The notes: generated by a model from the letters alone, not told the origin. A stretch of DNA of 64,000 nt from Prorocentrum cordatum (GCA_963575745.1 CAUYUJ010005047.1:212921-276920); one strand, 5' to 3'; positions 40,734 to 52,338 are shown, numbered from the stretch's first letter. Program-made: numbers and translations.

Positions 40734-40853
40734 ATGGCCACGCGTACCAGCCTCGCTGGCAGCCCCACCCAGATGATCAGTGGCCGCACGTTCCAATTCG
40801 ACGTGGACCTCTCCGAGACTGTAGCCAGCCTGAAGCTGCGGATTGAGGACCAT
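40734..40853 (+). CDS. Ubiquitin-like exon: residues ~1-33 (second domain)
   Basis: A pyrimidine-rich stretch (40,640-40,728) precedes ATGGCC. The frame reads MATRTSLAGSPTQMISGRTF then QFDVDLSETVASLKLRIEDH. From GRTF on it aligns to ubiquitin 10-33 without gaps (G10, T12, V17, S20, T22, K27, I30, D32 kept). The match stops at residue 33 (CAT) and the DNA continues GCCCGT, a GC donor. The first domain is interrupted at the same codon and phase. The N-terminal nine residues are either MATRTSLAG plus a 7-residue insert or lie in another exon. The continuation is at 44,825. Role not determinable. Confidence 0.6.
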
Positions 40854-41447
40854 GCCCGTCTTGAGGCGAGCGATTAGCAACGCAGGGATGACTGTGGACG
40901 AAACCACCCTTCTCTCGCTAGTTTCTCTCCAGCAACATGCTGGCGATGGATGTCGCATATGAGCAAGACCGAGCGCCAGTCCTTGTAACCTGCTTGCACG
41001 GAGAAGGGAGGAGTGGGAGGAAGGGTCGGAGGGAGGAGAATGAGGGAGGGGTGCTGTACACGTAAGACCTTCCTCCTGCACGGGCTCCTCGGGTGCCCCA
41101 TTTGATGACACTTCTTTCGTGGGCACCTCAGAGGCTCTTTGGGGACAGCCTGGCGTACCCCACTCGCCTCCACCCAGAGTGCATGGCTCGCCAGGCTCTA
41201 CGCCCTTCAGGCATAGCTCTACGCCCTTCTTGCAGATCTGTGTCTCTTCTGCTTGTGACCAATGTCTTAGGCCCCCCCTCAGCTTGAATGGCGTCCATTC
41301 CTCCCGGCTCCGCCCCCATCTCTCCTTCTACACTGCATCCCCACTCGCCTCCTCCCCCTCTTCATGTTGACCCTCGTGCTCATCCCTGTCTGGCATCCTC
41401 TGTGCCTGCCGTCGCAAGCTGTGCTGCTCGTCGGCCCCAGGGTGCGG
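40854..41447. other. Intron-like stretch, nothing recognised
   Basis: About 600 bp of unique, moderately GC-rich sequence. Open frames of up to 99 codons overlap without motifs. Confidence 0.5.
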
Positions 41448-41510
41448 GCAAGGTTTGCGGTATATCCACATCAATATCCATTGCGTCTTGGACTCTCTGG
41501 GAGGGGACGG
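41448..41510 (+). mobile_element. Family V left-end fragment
   Basis: GGGTGCGGGCAAGG followed by TATATCCACATCAATATCC and CATTGCGTCTTGGA resembles the left 55 bp of the V element at 44,991. No right end is present. From 41,511 to 41,879 I see no gene. Confidence 0.5.
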
Positions 41511-41879
41511 CAAACGGCCGAGGCGCAGTGAAAATGGATTGAACAATCTGGTTCTTGGGGGCCAGATGTTTAATCTTCATTCACTGCGGGGCCCAAACAG
41601 TGCACCTGTCTCTCCCCCCCCGCACTCGTCGCCCCCCCCAATAAATGCACGCCCGACCCTGGCGGGCGGACGTCGCGGGGCCTGGCCCGTGTGGCTGGGC
41701 GGGTCTTGCCGAAGCCTGCGCAGAGCACAGGTCACCCTCGTCGGCCGCACCGGCAGTTGAGCCTGCAGCCTTCGGCCTCCTCTCCCCCCTCTTCCTCGAG
41801 AACGGGCGGGGGATTGTGGAGTCGCACGCCTTTCGGAGGGTGTTTTCGTATAGGTGTTCATGAAGTTTTCGAGCACTCT

Positions 41880-42035
41880 TCCGCATCGTCCTTCTCCTCC
41901 TTCTCCTTCTCCTCTTCCTCTTTCCTTTCCTTCTCCTCCTCCTCCTCCTCCTCCTCCTCCTCCTCCTCTCTCCTCCTCCTCCTCCTCTTCCTCCTCCTCC
42001 TCCTTCTCCTCCTCCTCCCCCTCCCTCCCCCAGAA
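41880..42035. repeat. (CCT)n tract
   Basis: CCT/TCC units; further pyrimidine-rich pieces continue to 42,205. Confidence 0.93.
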
Positions 42036-42239
42036 TCTAGCTTTTTGCTTCTCCTGCCCCCCCACCCCACCCCACCCCAAAAAAAACGCGGCGCGGCCTC
42101 CCGTTTTTGTGATTATTTTTTGGGGGGCGAGCTTCTCCTTCTCCTCCGTGCTGCTCCGCTTCTTCTTTCCTCGCTCCCCCGCCCTCCTCCTCCTCCTTCT
42201 TCCTCCAGAATCAAGCTTGTTGCTATTGAGATGCTTCGT

Positions 42240-43880
42240 AAGAAAAAAATACCCCAGTTGGCATTGCAGTGGCATTGGTTTGGCCATGGTTTGGTATCGC
42301 TTGGCAGTGCATTGGCATTGCGCTTGCATGTCGCAAGCATTGCGCTGGCGGGTCCTAATGGAACCCTTCACAAAAGGATTCAGACTGAAACCCTCTACAA
42401 GAAGGACTTCTATTGAAGCCCTCTACAAAAAGGGTTCATATTGAAGCCCTACACAGCAGGATTCCATGCGAAGCCCTCCACAGAAGGATTCCTACTGGAA
42501 TATATCGCACATGCTTTTTCCCATTGGCATTGCATTGACATTGGGTTGGGATCGCCTTGGCATTAGTTTGGCATTGCGGTGGCACTGCTTTGGCATTGCG
42601 CTGGCATTGTGTTGGCGAGTTCCAATGCCTCCCTTCGCAGGATGGTTCCTATTGAACCCCACACAGGAAGGATTCCGATTGAAACATTACACACGAAGGG
42701 TTCATATTGAACCCATTCAAAGCAGGATTCCATTCGAAGCCCTCCATCGAAGGAATCCGATTGAAACCGACCACGAGCATTTCCCCCAGGCAGTTCTGTT
42801 GAACGACTGGAATCATGCCATCGGCATTGCATTGGCATTGGTTTGGTAACGGTTTGGCATCGCATTGGCATTGAGTTGGCATTGCGATGCCCGTGCGTTA
42901 GCAGTGCGTGTTCATCGCGATGGCATTGCGCTGGCGAGTCCCTAACCAAGCGCTCCACATAATGATTCCCCCATTGGCATTGGATTGGGCACTGCTTTGG
43001 CATTGCGCTGGCATTGCGCTAGGGAGTCCTTGTGCCTCCCTTCGCACAACGTTTCCAATTGAAACCCTTCACAGGCAAGATTCCTCTTGGAATGTATACC
43101 AAAGAATTCCCCCCCATTAGCGTTGCACTGGCATTGGGTTGGGATCGCCGTAGCATTGGTTTGGCATTGCGATGGCACTGCTTCGGCATTGCGCTGGCAT
43201 TTCGCTGGCGAGTCCTTATGGCCCCCCCGCAGAAGGACTCCTACTCAACCCCCCACAAGAAGGATTCCTAGTGAAACCCTCCACAGGAGGATCCCCATCG
43301 AAACCCTCCACAAATGTATTCCTATTGAGATCCTCCGAGGAAGGATTCGCAATGACACCGTCCACAAAGGATTCTGATTGAAATCCACCGAGCGAAAGGA
43401 TTCTCCCATTGGCATTGGATTGGGCACTGCGTTGGCATTGCGCTGGCATTGTGCTAGGGAGTCCTTGTGCCTCCCTTCGCACAACGAGTCCAATTGAAAC
43501 GCTCCAGAAATAGGATTCCTTTTTTAAAACATCTACCACAAGGGCTCCTCCCCATTGGCATTGCATTTACATTGGATTGGGATCGCCTTGGAATTGTTTT
43601 GGCATTGCGATTGCACTGCTTCGGCATTGCGTTGGCATTGCGCTTGCGAGTCCGATGGCTCCCTCCGCAGAAGGATTCCTACGGAACCCCCCACAGGGAT
43701 TCCTAGTGAAACCCTCCACAGGAGGATCCCGACTGAAACCCTCCACAATGTCATTCCTATTGAACTCCTCCGAAGAAGGATTCGCCATGACACCGCCCAC
43801 AAACGATTCCTAGTGAAATCCACCGAGCGAAAGGAGTTCCCCATGCACATTGCATTAGCACTGGCATTGGTTGGCCAAGG
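42240..43880 (+). repeat. Higher-order satellite TTGGCATTGC / GAAACCCTCCACA
   Basis: Two short repeats alternate: 11-12 bp TTGGCATTGCG units and 26-29 bp CCCTCCACAGAAGGATTCCT units. Together they form larger units starting at about 42,350, 42,617, 43,025 and 43,460. The last two start identically (AGTCCTTGTGCCTCCCTTCG) 435 bp apart. Confidence 0.85.
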
Positions 43881-44264
43881 GATTGGTATCGCATCGACAT
43901 GCGTTGGCCTGGTGCAGGAGATGAACAGAGACAACGAGAGAGAGAAAGAGAACACGAGATAGCGATATCACGAGATAGTAATATTTTGGGGGGATCACGG
44001 CGAACAGAAAAATGACAAAACAACATCAAAGTTTAACGATGAAGGAGCGTTCCACTAGATGAAGACCATATCAAAACGACGTGCGACTCCACAATCCCCC
44101 GGCCCTTCTTCCTCCTCATCGTCTCCTCCTCCCCCGCCGGGGCTGATCTGACTCCACTGCGCCTCTGCTGATCCGTGCTCCTCCTCCTGAACATTTTCCT
44201 CCTGGAAATCGCCCGAGCTCTCTTTCATGGTGGGGTGTTTCCTCCTCCACATCCTCCTCGTCAT
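43881..44264. other. Unique stretch, no gene recognised
   Basis: About 380 bp leading into the CAT tract, with nothing identifiable. Confidence 0.5.
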
Positions 44265-44800
<536 letters not shown>

Positions 44801-44824
44801 GCCCGGCAGGAGGCCACGAAGCAG

Positions 44825-44880
44825 GAGGGCGCGGAGAATGCCCTCCCGGTCGCCCAGCAGCGCCTCGTGCACGCCGGCAG
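44825..44880 (+). CDS. Ubiquitin-like exon: residues 34-48 (second domain)
   Basis: After CCT repeats and GGCCACGAAGCAG| the + frame reads EGAENALPVAQQRLVHAG plus the first two bases of a codon. It aligns to ubiquitin 34-47 with a four-residue insert after Gly35; Q-Q-R-L and A-G are kept, while Ile44 is Val and Phe45 is His. It starts at the same codon as the second exon of the first domain (|GAGGGC). It ends GCCGGCAG|GCGCGG, a GC donor in phase 2. Its last two bases plus the first base of the exon at 56,526 make Arg48, giving AGRQLDDD across the junction. Family V lies 110 bp downstream. Confidence 0.6.
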
Positions 44881-44990
44881 GCGCGGCCGCGGCCGCGCGC
44901 CGCCCCGGGACCTCCGCGGCGGCCCAGGCCGTCCTGGCCCCGCCTGGGCAACGCGGCCACGGCGACGCTCCCGGCGACGAGCACTCGCCG

Positions 44991-45192
44991 TGCGGGCAAT
45001 GTCTATATCCACATCCAGTGCATCTTGGAGTTTCAGGCTCTTTTCCCCAGAAATATGAAGCGCACTGGATATGTATAAAAATCTGGCCCCAAAAGGCTCG
45101 ATGTTTATCAATATCCAGTGCGCCTCGGCCTTGCGGCGCCTCTTCCAAGAAAGTTCAAGACGCACTGGATATGAATAGAAGTATTGCCCGCA
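44991..45192 (+). mobile_element. Family V element
   Basis: TGCGGGCAATGTCTATATCC to GAATAGAAGTATTGCCCGCA, inverted ends of about 38 bp including CATCCAGTGC and GCACTGGATATG. Perfect CGCCG duplications at 44,986-44,990 and 45,193-45,197. 202 bp. Confidence 0.88.
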
Positions 45193-45229
45193 CGCCGAGC
45201 GCGTTCCTTTACTCTCGGAGGCTGATAGA

Positions 45230-45335
45230 CCTCCTCCTCCTCCTCCTTCTCCTCCTCCTCCTCCTCCTCCTCCTCCTCCTCCTCCTCCTCCCCCTCCTCC
45301 TATTCCTCCTCCCCCTCCCCCTCGTCCTGGCGGGG
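45230..45335. repeat. (CCT)n tract
   Basis: CCT units ending in CCCCTCCCCCTCGTCC. Confidence 0.93.
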
Positions 45336-45387
45336 GCGCCAAGCGCCGGTCCCAGGCCTCGCCGGCCCCAGGCCGACCCTTTGCAGT

Positions 45388-45556
45388 GGCAGTGGATAGA
45401 CCTCCTACCCTGACACGTCGATTGGCGAATTGGCCGTGTTCGGTTCGCGAGAGGGCGTCGCGGCCGTCAGTTTTGCGGGTCCAGGTCCGCGGGTTTCGGT
45501 CCTAGGCCGTTTTTACCGAAGGTTGGTTTATTGAACTGCAGGTATGTCCACCACGG
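45388..45556 (+). mobile_element. Family B element, copy 3
   Basis: GTGGATAGACCTCCTACCCT, GACACGTCGATTGGCGAATT, GAGGGCGTCGCGGCCGTCAG, ending GGTATGTCCACCACGG. It abuts family C, and its right end has been altered there. Confidence 0.75.
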
Positions 45557-45796
45557 GTACTCGCAAAATGCCTACTCGCAAACGTGCGACACGCACGTCG
45601 TGCGTGTCTCTCTACAGGAGGAATTGTCAAAAATAGTGGAAACAAATTGTCAGGCGACGATTTTGTTCTATAATGTTTCACTATTTTGAGCATTTTTGGG
45701 CTGTGCTTTATTTTTCGTCCACCTAAACGTAATGGATCGTGAGTCCCCCGCGGCGGATCCAGGCCATCTGCGAGCAGCTACTTTGCGAGGAGTGGA
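45552..45796 (+). mobile_element. Family C element, copy 1
   Basis: The left arm TACTCGCAAAATGCCTACTC (GCAAACG) is mirrored by CCAGGCCATCTGCGAGCAGC and TACTTTGCGAGGAGTGGAAC. Its A/T-richer middle holds GGAATTGTCAAAAATAGTGG. The best-preserved copy is C3 at the right edge. From 45,797 to 46,090 nothing is recognised. Confidence 0.7.
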
Positions 45797-46099
45797 ACTC
45801 GCTTGTCCAACCACGACGCCGACGTCAGGGCGATTCTTGCCCCCCCATGCCTGAGGCTGGGCGGACTCCCTGGGAGTGTCCCTCGCAGTGCCCTCCTCCT
45901 TCTGGCCCTCCTCGCGGCCTGCGCCGCGCAACGGTGTCGAAGTCGGCGATGACGACGCCGTTGGCGCGCTGCCTGGGGCCAGGGCGGCCCCCTAGCAGGG
46001 TCCATGTGGCCACTTCTATTGGCGACGTGCGCCGAGCACGAGACTAACCAATTTCGCAGGGTGTTAGACGAGTTCTGGAGAGAGGGGTGAGGATAAGGA

Positions 46100-46260
46100 G
46101 AGTACCGAGACAGAGAGAAAGAGAGAGAGAGAGAGAGCGAGAGAGAGGGATAGAGAGAGAGAGAGTTCGCGAGAGAGAGAGAGACAGAGTCAGAGGGACA
46201 TATATCTCTATATATATATATGTATACACACATATTTACACATGTGTCGATGTATGAACA
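46100..46260. repeat. (GA)n then (TA/TG)n microsatellites
   Basis: GAGA tract to 46,190, then TATATATATATATGTATACA and related AT-rich sequence directly before a CTTGG-array element. Confidence 0.93.
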
Positions 46261-46399
46261 CACATATCGAAGACGCCTACAGCGAACCACCGCTGCCCCC
46301 TGTCTGTTTGGAAGCGCCTATGTGGCCGAACGTTGAGGCCAGACCTGCCAAGCCATCGGACCATGTGTTCCCCGAATCGGTTTGGAAAGCCTTCGGGGA

Positions 46400-47105
46400 A
46401 CACGTGGGCATCTTGAAGGTCATATTGGCCGTCTTGGAGGCCTCTTGGGCGATTCTTCGGCGATCTCTGGGGGCTCTTGGGCCGTCTCGGGCCGTCGGAA
46501 GGCCGAAAAGAAGGAACTGTCAAAATCCATCAAAAACCTCAGGAGAATTCATGTTTTTTGGCCTCTTCTGGCCTTCCTGGAGGCCCTCTTGGGGGCCTCT
46601 TGGGCCGTCTTGGGCCGAGCCAACTTCGGCCATCTTGGTGGGTTCCTGGCACGTCTGACGCCGTCGGGAGCCGTCTTGGGGGCCTTTCTGGGCCAACGGG
46701 GGACCCTCTTGGGGCGCTTCGGGGCCGTCTTGGAGGCCATCTTGGGCGTGTTGGAGGCCTCTTGGGCCGTCTTGGGGCCCTCTTGGGGCCATCTTGGAGG
46801 CCACTTGGGCCGTCATGGGGCCCTCTTGGGGGCCTCTTGGGCGATCTTGGGGGCCTCTTGGGCCGTCTTGAGCCGTCGGAATGCCGAGAATGAGCAAATT
46901 CCAAAATCCTTCAAACATCTCAGGACAATTAACCTCTTCGGGCCCTCCTGGAGGACCTCTTGGAGGCCTCTTGGGCCGTCTGGGAGGCCTCTGGGGGGCC
47001 TCCTGGGCCGTCTTGGGCCGTCTTGGACTCTCTTGGGCCGTCTTGGAGGCCGTCTTGGACAGTCTTGGGCGGACTTGGAGGCCATCGTGGGCCATCTTCG
47101 CGATT
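46400..47105 (+). repeat. CTTGG-array element (family U), copy 3
   Basis: Two to three arrays of CTTGGGCCGTCTTGGAGGCC-type units are separated by spacers (46,495-46,560 and 46,878-46,935), both reading CGGAAGGCCGA/CGGAATGCCGA, AATCC(A/T)TCAAA and CTCAGGA. It is preceded by a TA/TG microsatellite. Open frames on both strands follow the repeat. Confidence 0.8.
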
Positions 47106-47309
47106 TGTTAGGATGTCCCGAGCGAAACGGCCGTTTCAGGGAGGATTTGTCGTGGAGTTTGCGCTCCTGGGCAATCCTCCCGGTACCCTGGCGGGACGGG
47201 CCGAAACCCACTGGGAGAGTTCTTTTGGAAAAAGAACCAAAACCAAAACCGAAAGGATCTGGCACGCCAGGCACCCCTACGATGAAGCGACAGGGGGCGG
47301 CGGATCGAA

Positions 47310-47540
47310 TGGCTTTCGGCCCATCCCGCCACCGTCCCTGAGTTGTGGGTATGAAGCCTAGTCGGTGTTCGTTGGAGATGCGGGGAAGCCCTGGGGACAC
47401 GCCGGGAGCCCCGGCGAATTTTGGAAATTGGAGTCTGGGCCCCTGGAAGACTCTGCAGGGCGGGACCGATGCTCCAGGGGTTAGGCGAAGGACCTGAGGA
47501 CACGTCCACTCCGTGCCGAGAGGCATGGTGGCGGATCTAT
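47310..47540 (+). mobile_element. Family U, short form without arrays (copy 4)
   Basis: The left end TTTCGGCCCATCCCGCCACC and the right end CCGTGCCGAGAGGCATGGTG (GCGGATC) are the same ends seen on the long copies, with the CTTGG arrays missing between them. CCCGCCACCGT and (C)ATGGTGGCGGAT are inverted to each other. An ATGT microsatellite follows immediately. Confidence 0.7.
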
Positions 47541-47559
47541 CCATACAGATGTATGCACA

Positions 47560-48085
47560 TACATTTGTATAGATATGTATGTACATATACATATATATAT
47601 GTGTGTGTATGCGTGCATGTGCGTATTCATGATTCATGTGTGTATGCATGCGTGTCTGTATGCGTGCATGCATGCCTGTATGTACATACGTGTGTGAACA
47701 TGTATGTATTCATGCGTGGTTGTGTATGTGGATGCATGCATGTGTATGTATGCATACATGCACGCGTGTATGCATGCATGTTGTTTACATGTATGTATGT
47801 CTGCCTGCCTGTCTTAATGCATATGCGTGTATACGTGTGTGTGTATGTGTGTATGTATGCATGTATCGTATGCATGTATGTGGGTATGTATGTATGTATG
47901 TATGTATGTATGTATGTGTATGTATGTGTATGTATGTATGTATGTATGTATGCATGTATGTATGTATGTATGTGTGTATGTATGTATGTATGTATGTATG
48001 TATGCATATATTCATGTATGCATGCATGCATGCGTGTATGCATGAGTGTATGCATGTATGCATGTATGTATGTGTGTGTGGGGGG
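47560..48085. repeat. (ATGT)n / (TGCA)n microsatellite
   Basis: ATGT units with GCATGCATG and GTGTGT variants for about 500 bp. A GA tract follows at 48,145-48,210. Confidence 0.95.
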
Positions 48086-48269
48086 GAGGGGGGGCACATG
48101 TAGATTCATGTGCAGTGGTGCACACGCTTATTGGGAGATAGGGAGGGCGTGAGAGAGAGAGAGAGAGAGATCGACAGGTAATCGGAGATAGAGAGAGAGA
48201 GAGAGAGCGAGACACACACACACACACTTTACCAACGTAAGGGCATAACCATATCTAGATACATCTACC

Positions 48270-49150
48270 CTCAGGGGCTTTCCACCTTCTACACTCGCGG
48301 AATCCTTACCCACTGAACCCTTAGAAAGGAGTCCTTAAGCCGGCGCTAATACATTCTTGCTAAAGGGACATGTGGTATGGAACCCTTAATAAAGCGATCC
48401 GTACGAAGAAACCCTCGCTAGTGACATCATTCGTGATGAATTCTTACTGGGGGGAATCCCGACTACTGGAAACCTGAATCTTGAAGCCTTGTCCAAGGCA
48501 CCCTCAGTGAAGACATCTTCGCTAAGGAGATCTCTACGTAGGAGTTCTTGCTCAACGAGTTCTTTACTAGGGAACCCGTACTGCTCGAACATTACCAACG
48601 GAACCCTCATCGCGGGACCTTCACAAGCAATTCGTGTGGGGAAGGTCTTCGTAATTCAAAAGGGCCCTTTCCCACATAACACGTGTTGCACAAGTCTTGG
48701 TCCAAGGCGCCCTTATTGAGAAATCCTTCTTACATGCATCCTTACAGGCGCAAGCCGTACAAGAGGACGTTTTATTAATCAATCCGTACTCAGGACAGCC
48801 TCGCCGAGGAGTTTTTACGGGGGATGGTAGATGAAATGCATCCTTACTGAGGCAGCCGTATTGGGAGCAACGGTCTTGAGGATTATTTGCGGCAGGCATT
48901 TTTATGAATCAATCCTCATTGAAGTGCGGGCGTCTAAGGTATTCGCAATGTTGAAATCATGCTTAAGGTTTCCGTATTCGGCGGGATTTTCTAAGGAATT
49001 CTCATTTGACGTACCATTACACATAATTCATCACGTGAGGGTCTTTGAGGAAGAAACCCATGTTAGATACATCCGTATTCATGAGCCCTTTGTCAAGGCT
49101 CTATGATTTGGGGAACCTTGCTGATTGCACCCGTACGAAGGCTTCCTTAC
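48270..49150. repeat. Degenerate ~15/30-bp repeat, low GC
   Basis: Loose units such as GGAACCCTTAATAAAGCGAT and AATCCTTACTGAGG recur with TCCTTA/TTCGTA spaced roughly 14-16 bp apart. It is distinctly less GC-rich than its surroundings. There is no gene; open frames change strand and frame. Confidence 0.6.
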
Positions 49151-49207
49151 GAACGGAACCGTCTTCGATTCTGCACCTCCTTCTAGTCCTGCATTTGCTC
49201 ATGTGTT

Positions 49208-49265
49208 CAGTTCTTCGGCGCCGAACCGCCATCGATGCTGCAAGCGGTTCGGCGCAAGAGAACTG
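49208..49265. mobile_element. Family DD short hairpin, copy 1
   Basis: CAGTTCTTCGGCGCCGAACC(G) and CGGTTCGGCGCAAGAGAACT(G) form 21-bp arms around CCATCGATGCTGCAAG. The loop matches copy 2 at 50,295. Confidence 0.75.
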
Positions 49266-49339
49266 GCCACACATGGCAAATCTTCACGCTTCACGGGCCC
49301 CCACAGGCCTTTTTCACGTGTTGCCGATGAGAGCTGGTC

Positions 49340-50010
49340 TTTTTGATACCCTTTTGGGGCTCTCCCGGGGCCATCTAGGGGCCCATGTGGGTCTTTTTGG
49401 GCGGGTCTTGGTGCTCTCGTGGGCCCCTCTTGGGGTCTTCTTGGGCGCCCAATGTGCCTGTTGGGGCCATCCTAGAGGCCAATTGAGGGTCCCGTATCTA
49501 GGCTCCATTCCAGAGCCTCAAAGCCATCTCTTGGGGGCCATTTGGGGGGGCTCTTGGGGCTTTGGGCCATCCTGGGGCCATCTCGAGGCCTCAGAAGCCC
49601 ATCGGACGCAAAAAGGCGAGAAGGCACCATTCACCGACTGGCCTGAAATCTTTGAATGATGTTGGAGTCTTGGCGATATCCTTGTGTGGCTCCGAGCGCA
49701 CTTGGAGCTGGCTTGTGGCCATCCTGTGGCCTCTTGTTTGTACCGTGGGAGCCCATTCCAAGAAACACCCTGCTTGCCTCCAGGGTGCTCTGGGTTTATT
49801 GGATTCCGATGCTTTCGCCGTGGAAGGTGTGACGTTCCCACACCAAAAATCGATGGACGTCCTGGTGTCTCATGGTCGGGTTTCTTGTGGAGGGTTTCTT
49901 GTGGGCTGGCCTCCGCCGTATGCCGGAAGTTATCATCGACTGTCTTCGGCTATCTTGAGCCAGCTTGGGGGCCATCTTGGAGCATGGGAGGCCCTCGTGG
50001 AGCCATCTCG
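49340..50010 (+). repeat. CTTGG-array (family U), copy 5
   Basis: Units such as TTTTGGGGCTCTCCCGGGGC and CCATCTTGGGGGCCATTTGG. A spacer GCAAAAAGGCGAGAAGGCAC lies at 49,606, and a second short array at 49,955-50,010. Confidence 0.7.
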
Positions 50011-50294
50011 GGCGAACAGAAAGCGCCTGGCACCTCCGTCCCCCTCCCTTCCAGACCTCTGGGTTGGGGGTAGAGGAACGGATCAACCCCTCCCGGATGG
50101 AGAGAACGGGCTGTCGTGGAAAAGGGAGATCTCGTGAGACCACTTGCGCCCAGAGGGCTCGGAGGAGTTGGATTTCATTGTTTGGTTCGTCCGTGGAGCT
50201 CTGGCTCTGGCTCTGGCCCTTGACCCTCTTCGGTGCTGCACCTTTTCGCTGTTGCAGGCGGAACGTGATGCAACATCAATTTCTTCCAGTCTGT

Positions 50295-50354
50295 CCAATT
50301 CACTGGTGCCGAACCGTCTTCGATGCTGCAGGCGGCTCGGCGCTAGAGAATTGG
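50295..50354. mobile_element. Family DD short hairpin, copy 2
   Basis: CCAATTCACTGGTGCCGAAC(CG) and CGGCTCGGCGCTAGAGAATT(GG) form 22-bp arms around TCTTCGATGCTGCAGG. Confidence 0.75.
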
Positions 50355-50414
50355 AAACACAGGAAACATTGGAGCATACCCCATTACTCGTCAGTTGAGC
50401 TCTCTGGTAGCAAC

Positions 50415-50930
50415 GTGGGGCACTATATATATATATATATGCACATATGTATTTACGTATACAAGTGGTATGTGCGTTCCCAGGCTCATACAAACATATG
50501 TGCAGGGTGTGTGCGTCTGCGGTGTGCAAGGTCTGTGGTCTGTGTGTTGTGTGCGTGTGTTGTGTGTTGTGGTGGCTGCGAGTGAAGTGTGTGAGGTTCA
50601 TGTGTTGTCTGCGTGAAATGTTTTTTAGGTGTGTTGAACGTCTGCGTTGTGTGTGTGTGTGTGTTGAGTGTGAAGTTGTAGATGTGTTGTGTGTGCGTGT
50701 GTGTGTGTGTGTGTTTCTCTTGACCGCGACGGGCTTCTTTCTTTCTCCCCCGTGCATCGCGGCTTAATTCGCGTTCGGAGCATCCCGCTTACGCCCCATC
50801 GCCAGCGCAGTGACTCTGCGTAGCCGCCGACGCAAAAGTGTGTGTATGCGTGTGTGTGTGGGTTGCGTATTCTCTGTGTGTTCTGTGTGATGTACGTGTG
50901 CGCGTGTGTGTCTTGTGTGGATTCTGTATT
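50415..50930. repeat. (TA)n and (GT)n microsatellites with motif CC site 2
   Basis: TATATATATATATATG at 50,425, GT-rich tracts at 50,500-50,720 and 50,838-50,930. The conserved motif CATCGCCAGCGCAGTGACTC lies at 50,798, followed by AAAAGTGTGTG as at site 3. From 50,931 to 51,234 is unique with no gene. Confidence 0.85.
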
Positions 50931-51234
50931 TTGTACGTCGGGGCTCGATTATGTATGTTGTACGTCGGGTACGTCGAAACTGCCGTGTTCTCATAATCAT
51001 GCTGAACAGAGGCTCGGTGTTTGGAGGATGTCTCAGGCGGAATTGCAATTGTCGGATAATCGGGCTCAAACGTTGGGGAAGGCTGTACGTTTTGACCGTG
51101 ACGTCGCGATCTGCGAGATGATGCGTCCGTGTTTCATAACAGGGATCATCTCCCGAGCGAAATGGCCAAACAAGAATCGCGACTTCAGAATCAATCGCCT
51201 CTGAGCTCTACTCCCTCGGAGAGGTGCGTATGAA

Positions 51235-51237
51235 TAC

Positions 51238-51303
<66 letters not shown>
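51235..51303. repeat. (TA)n microsatellite
   Basis: TATATA run directly before the left end of family U copy 1. Confidence 0.95.
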
Positions 51304-51307
<4 letters not shown>

Positions 51308-51309
51308 CT

Positions 51310-52100
51310 AATGGCCTTCAGCCCATCCCGCCACTATTGGGTTGTGGGTCAGAGCCTTCAGGGATGTTCTCGAGGACCTCTGGAGGGCAGTTTGGGGGCC
51401 TCTTGGGAGCCTCTAGAGGGCCTCTTGGGATCGTCTTGGGAGCCTCTTGGGGCTTCCTGTGGGGCCTCTTGGTGACATCTTGGGGTCTCTTGGGGGCCTC
51501 TTTGAGGCCGCTTTCTCGGGCTCAAAATGTCCGTTCGGGTACCCTGTCTGGGCCCCTCTTGGAGCCGTCTTGGGGACCTCGTGGGCCGTCTTGAAGGCCT
51601 CTTGGGCCGTCTGGGGGCCCTTTTGGGTTGTTTTGGTGCCCTCTTGGAGAACTATTCGGTCGCCTTGGGGCGAGGTTGAGGGCCCCGTGGGTCGTCTTGG
51701 AGGATTGGGGAGCCGAGAAGGCGAGCACGCCAAATTCATTCAAAATCCAAAGAACATCACTCAATTAATGCCTCTTGGGGCTCTCTTGGGAGTGTTCTTG
51801 GAAGCCTCTTGGGCCTTCTTCGAGACCTCTTGGGCCGTCTGGAGGTCTGGACGTTTTGGAGCGATCGTTCGGCGACTCGGGGCCCTTCTGGATCATCTGG
51901 GCGGCCTCCCAGAGTCTGAGCAAGGGCACCGTCCTGGAAGCTCACGCGAGCAACCCCCAGGAGCGCCCGGTGCCGCCCGAGAGCGCCTGGGCAATTGGGG
52001 ATTTGGGCCCGTAAGAAACTTACAAACCTTCTAATTACCTCTCCCAGGGTAGCATGAGCCTTTTGGCACTTCACTCCGTGCCAGAGGCACTGTGGCATAC
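51310..52100 (+). mobile_element. Family U element, copy 1 (full layout)
   Basis: The left end GGCCTTCAGCCCATCCCGCC (AC) is followed by TGGGTTGTGGG, array 51,360-51,700, and spacer GGGGAGCCGAGAAGGCGAGC. The second array runs 51,770-51,860, then comes the right end TTCACTCCGTGCCAGAGGCA (CTGTGGC). The inverted terminal words are CCGCCAC and GTGGC. Confidence 0.75.
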
Positions 52101-52338
52101 GCTCGGAGAAAAGAATTGGAAACGGAATGCTCCACTTTTCGCATGGAGGTATTTGAGTGCACATCATATCAACGGCAGCTCACATCAGTCACACCCGGCG
52201 CTGTTCGAGCCGACGTGGGCCAAAAGGTTCACTAACATTCTGCACCGCTTGGATCTTGCCTGGGCGGCGGCCCCACCCGCTCGGCGGCGGCCACGTCCGC
52301 GCTCGAACCGCCTTGAGACTGTCCGACCCCTGATTTAG
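52054..52338 (+). CDS. Small open frame, unknown
   Basis: 95 codons ending TAG. After the U right end it reads LGEKNWKRNAPLFAWRYLSA, then SHPALFEPTWAKRFTNILHR and an Arg/Pro tail. Composition is balanced, with Trp and Phe in plausible places, but the start lies in U sequence and no family is recognised. Could be a decayed exon. Confidence 0.25.
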   Translation: MSLLALHSVPEALWHTLGEKNWKRNAPLFAWRYLSAHHINGSSHQSHPALFEPTWAKRFTNILHRLDLAWAAAPPARRRPRPRSNRLETVRPLI

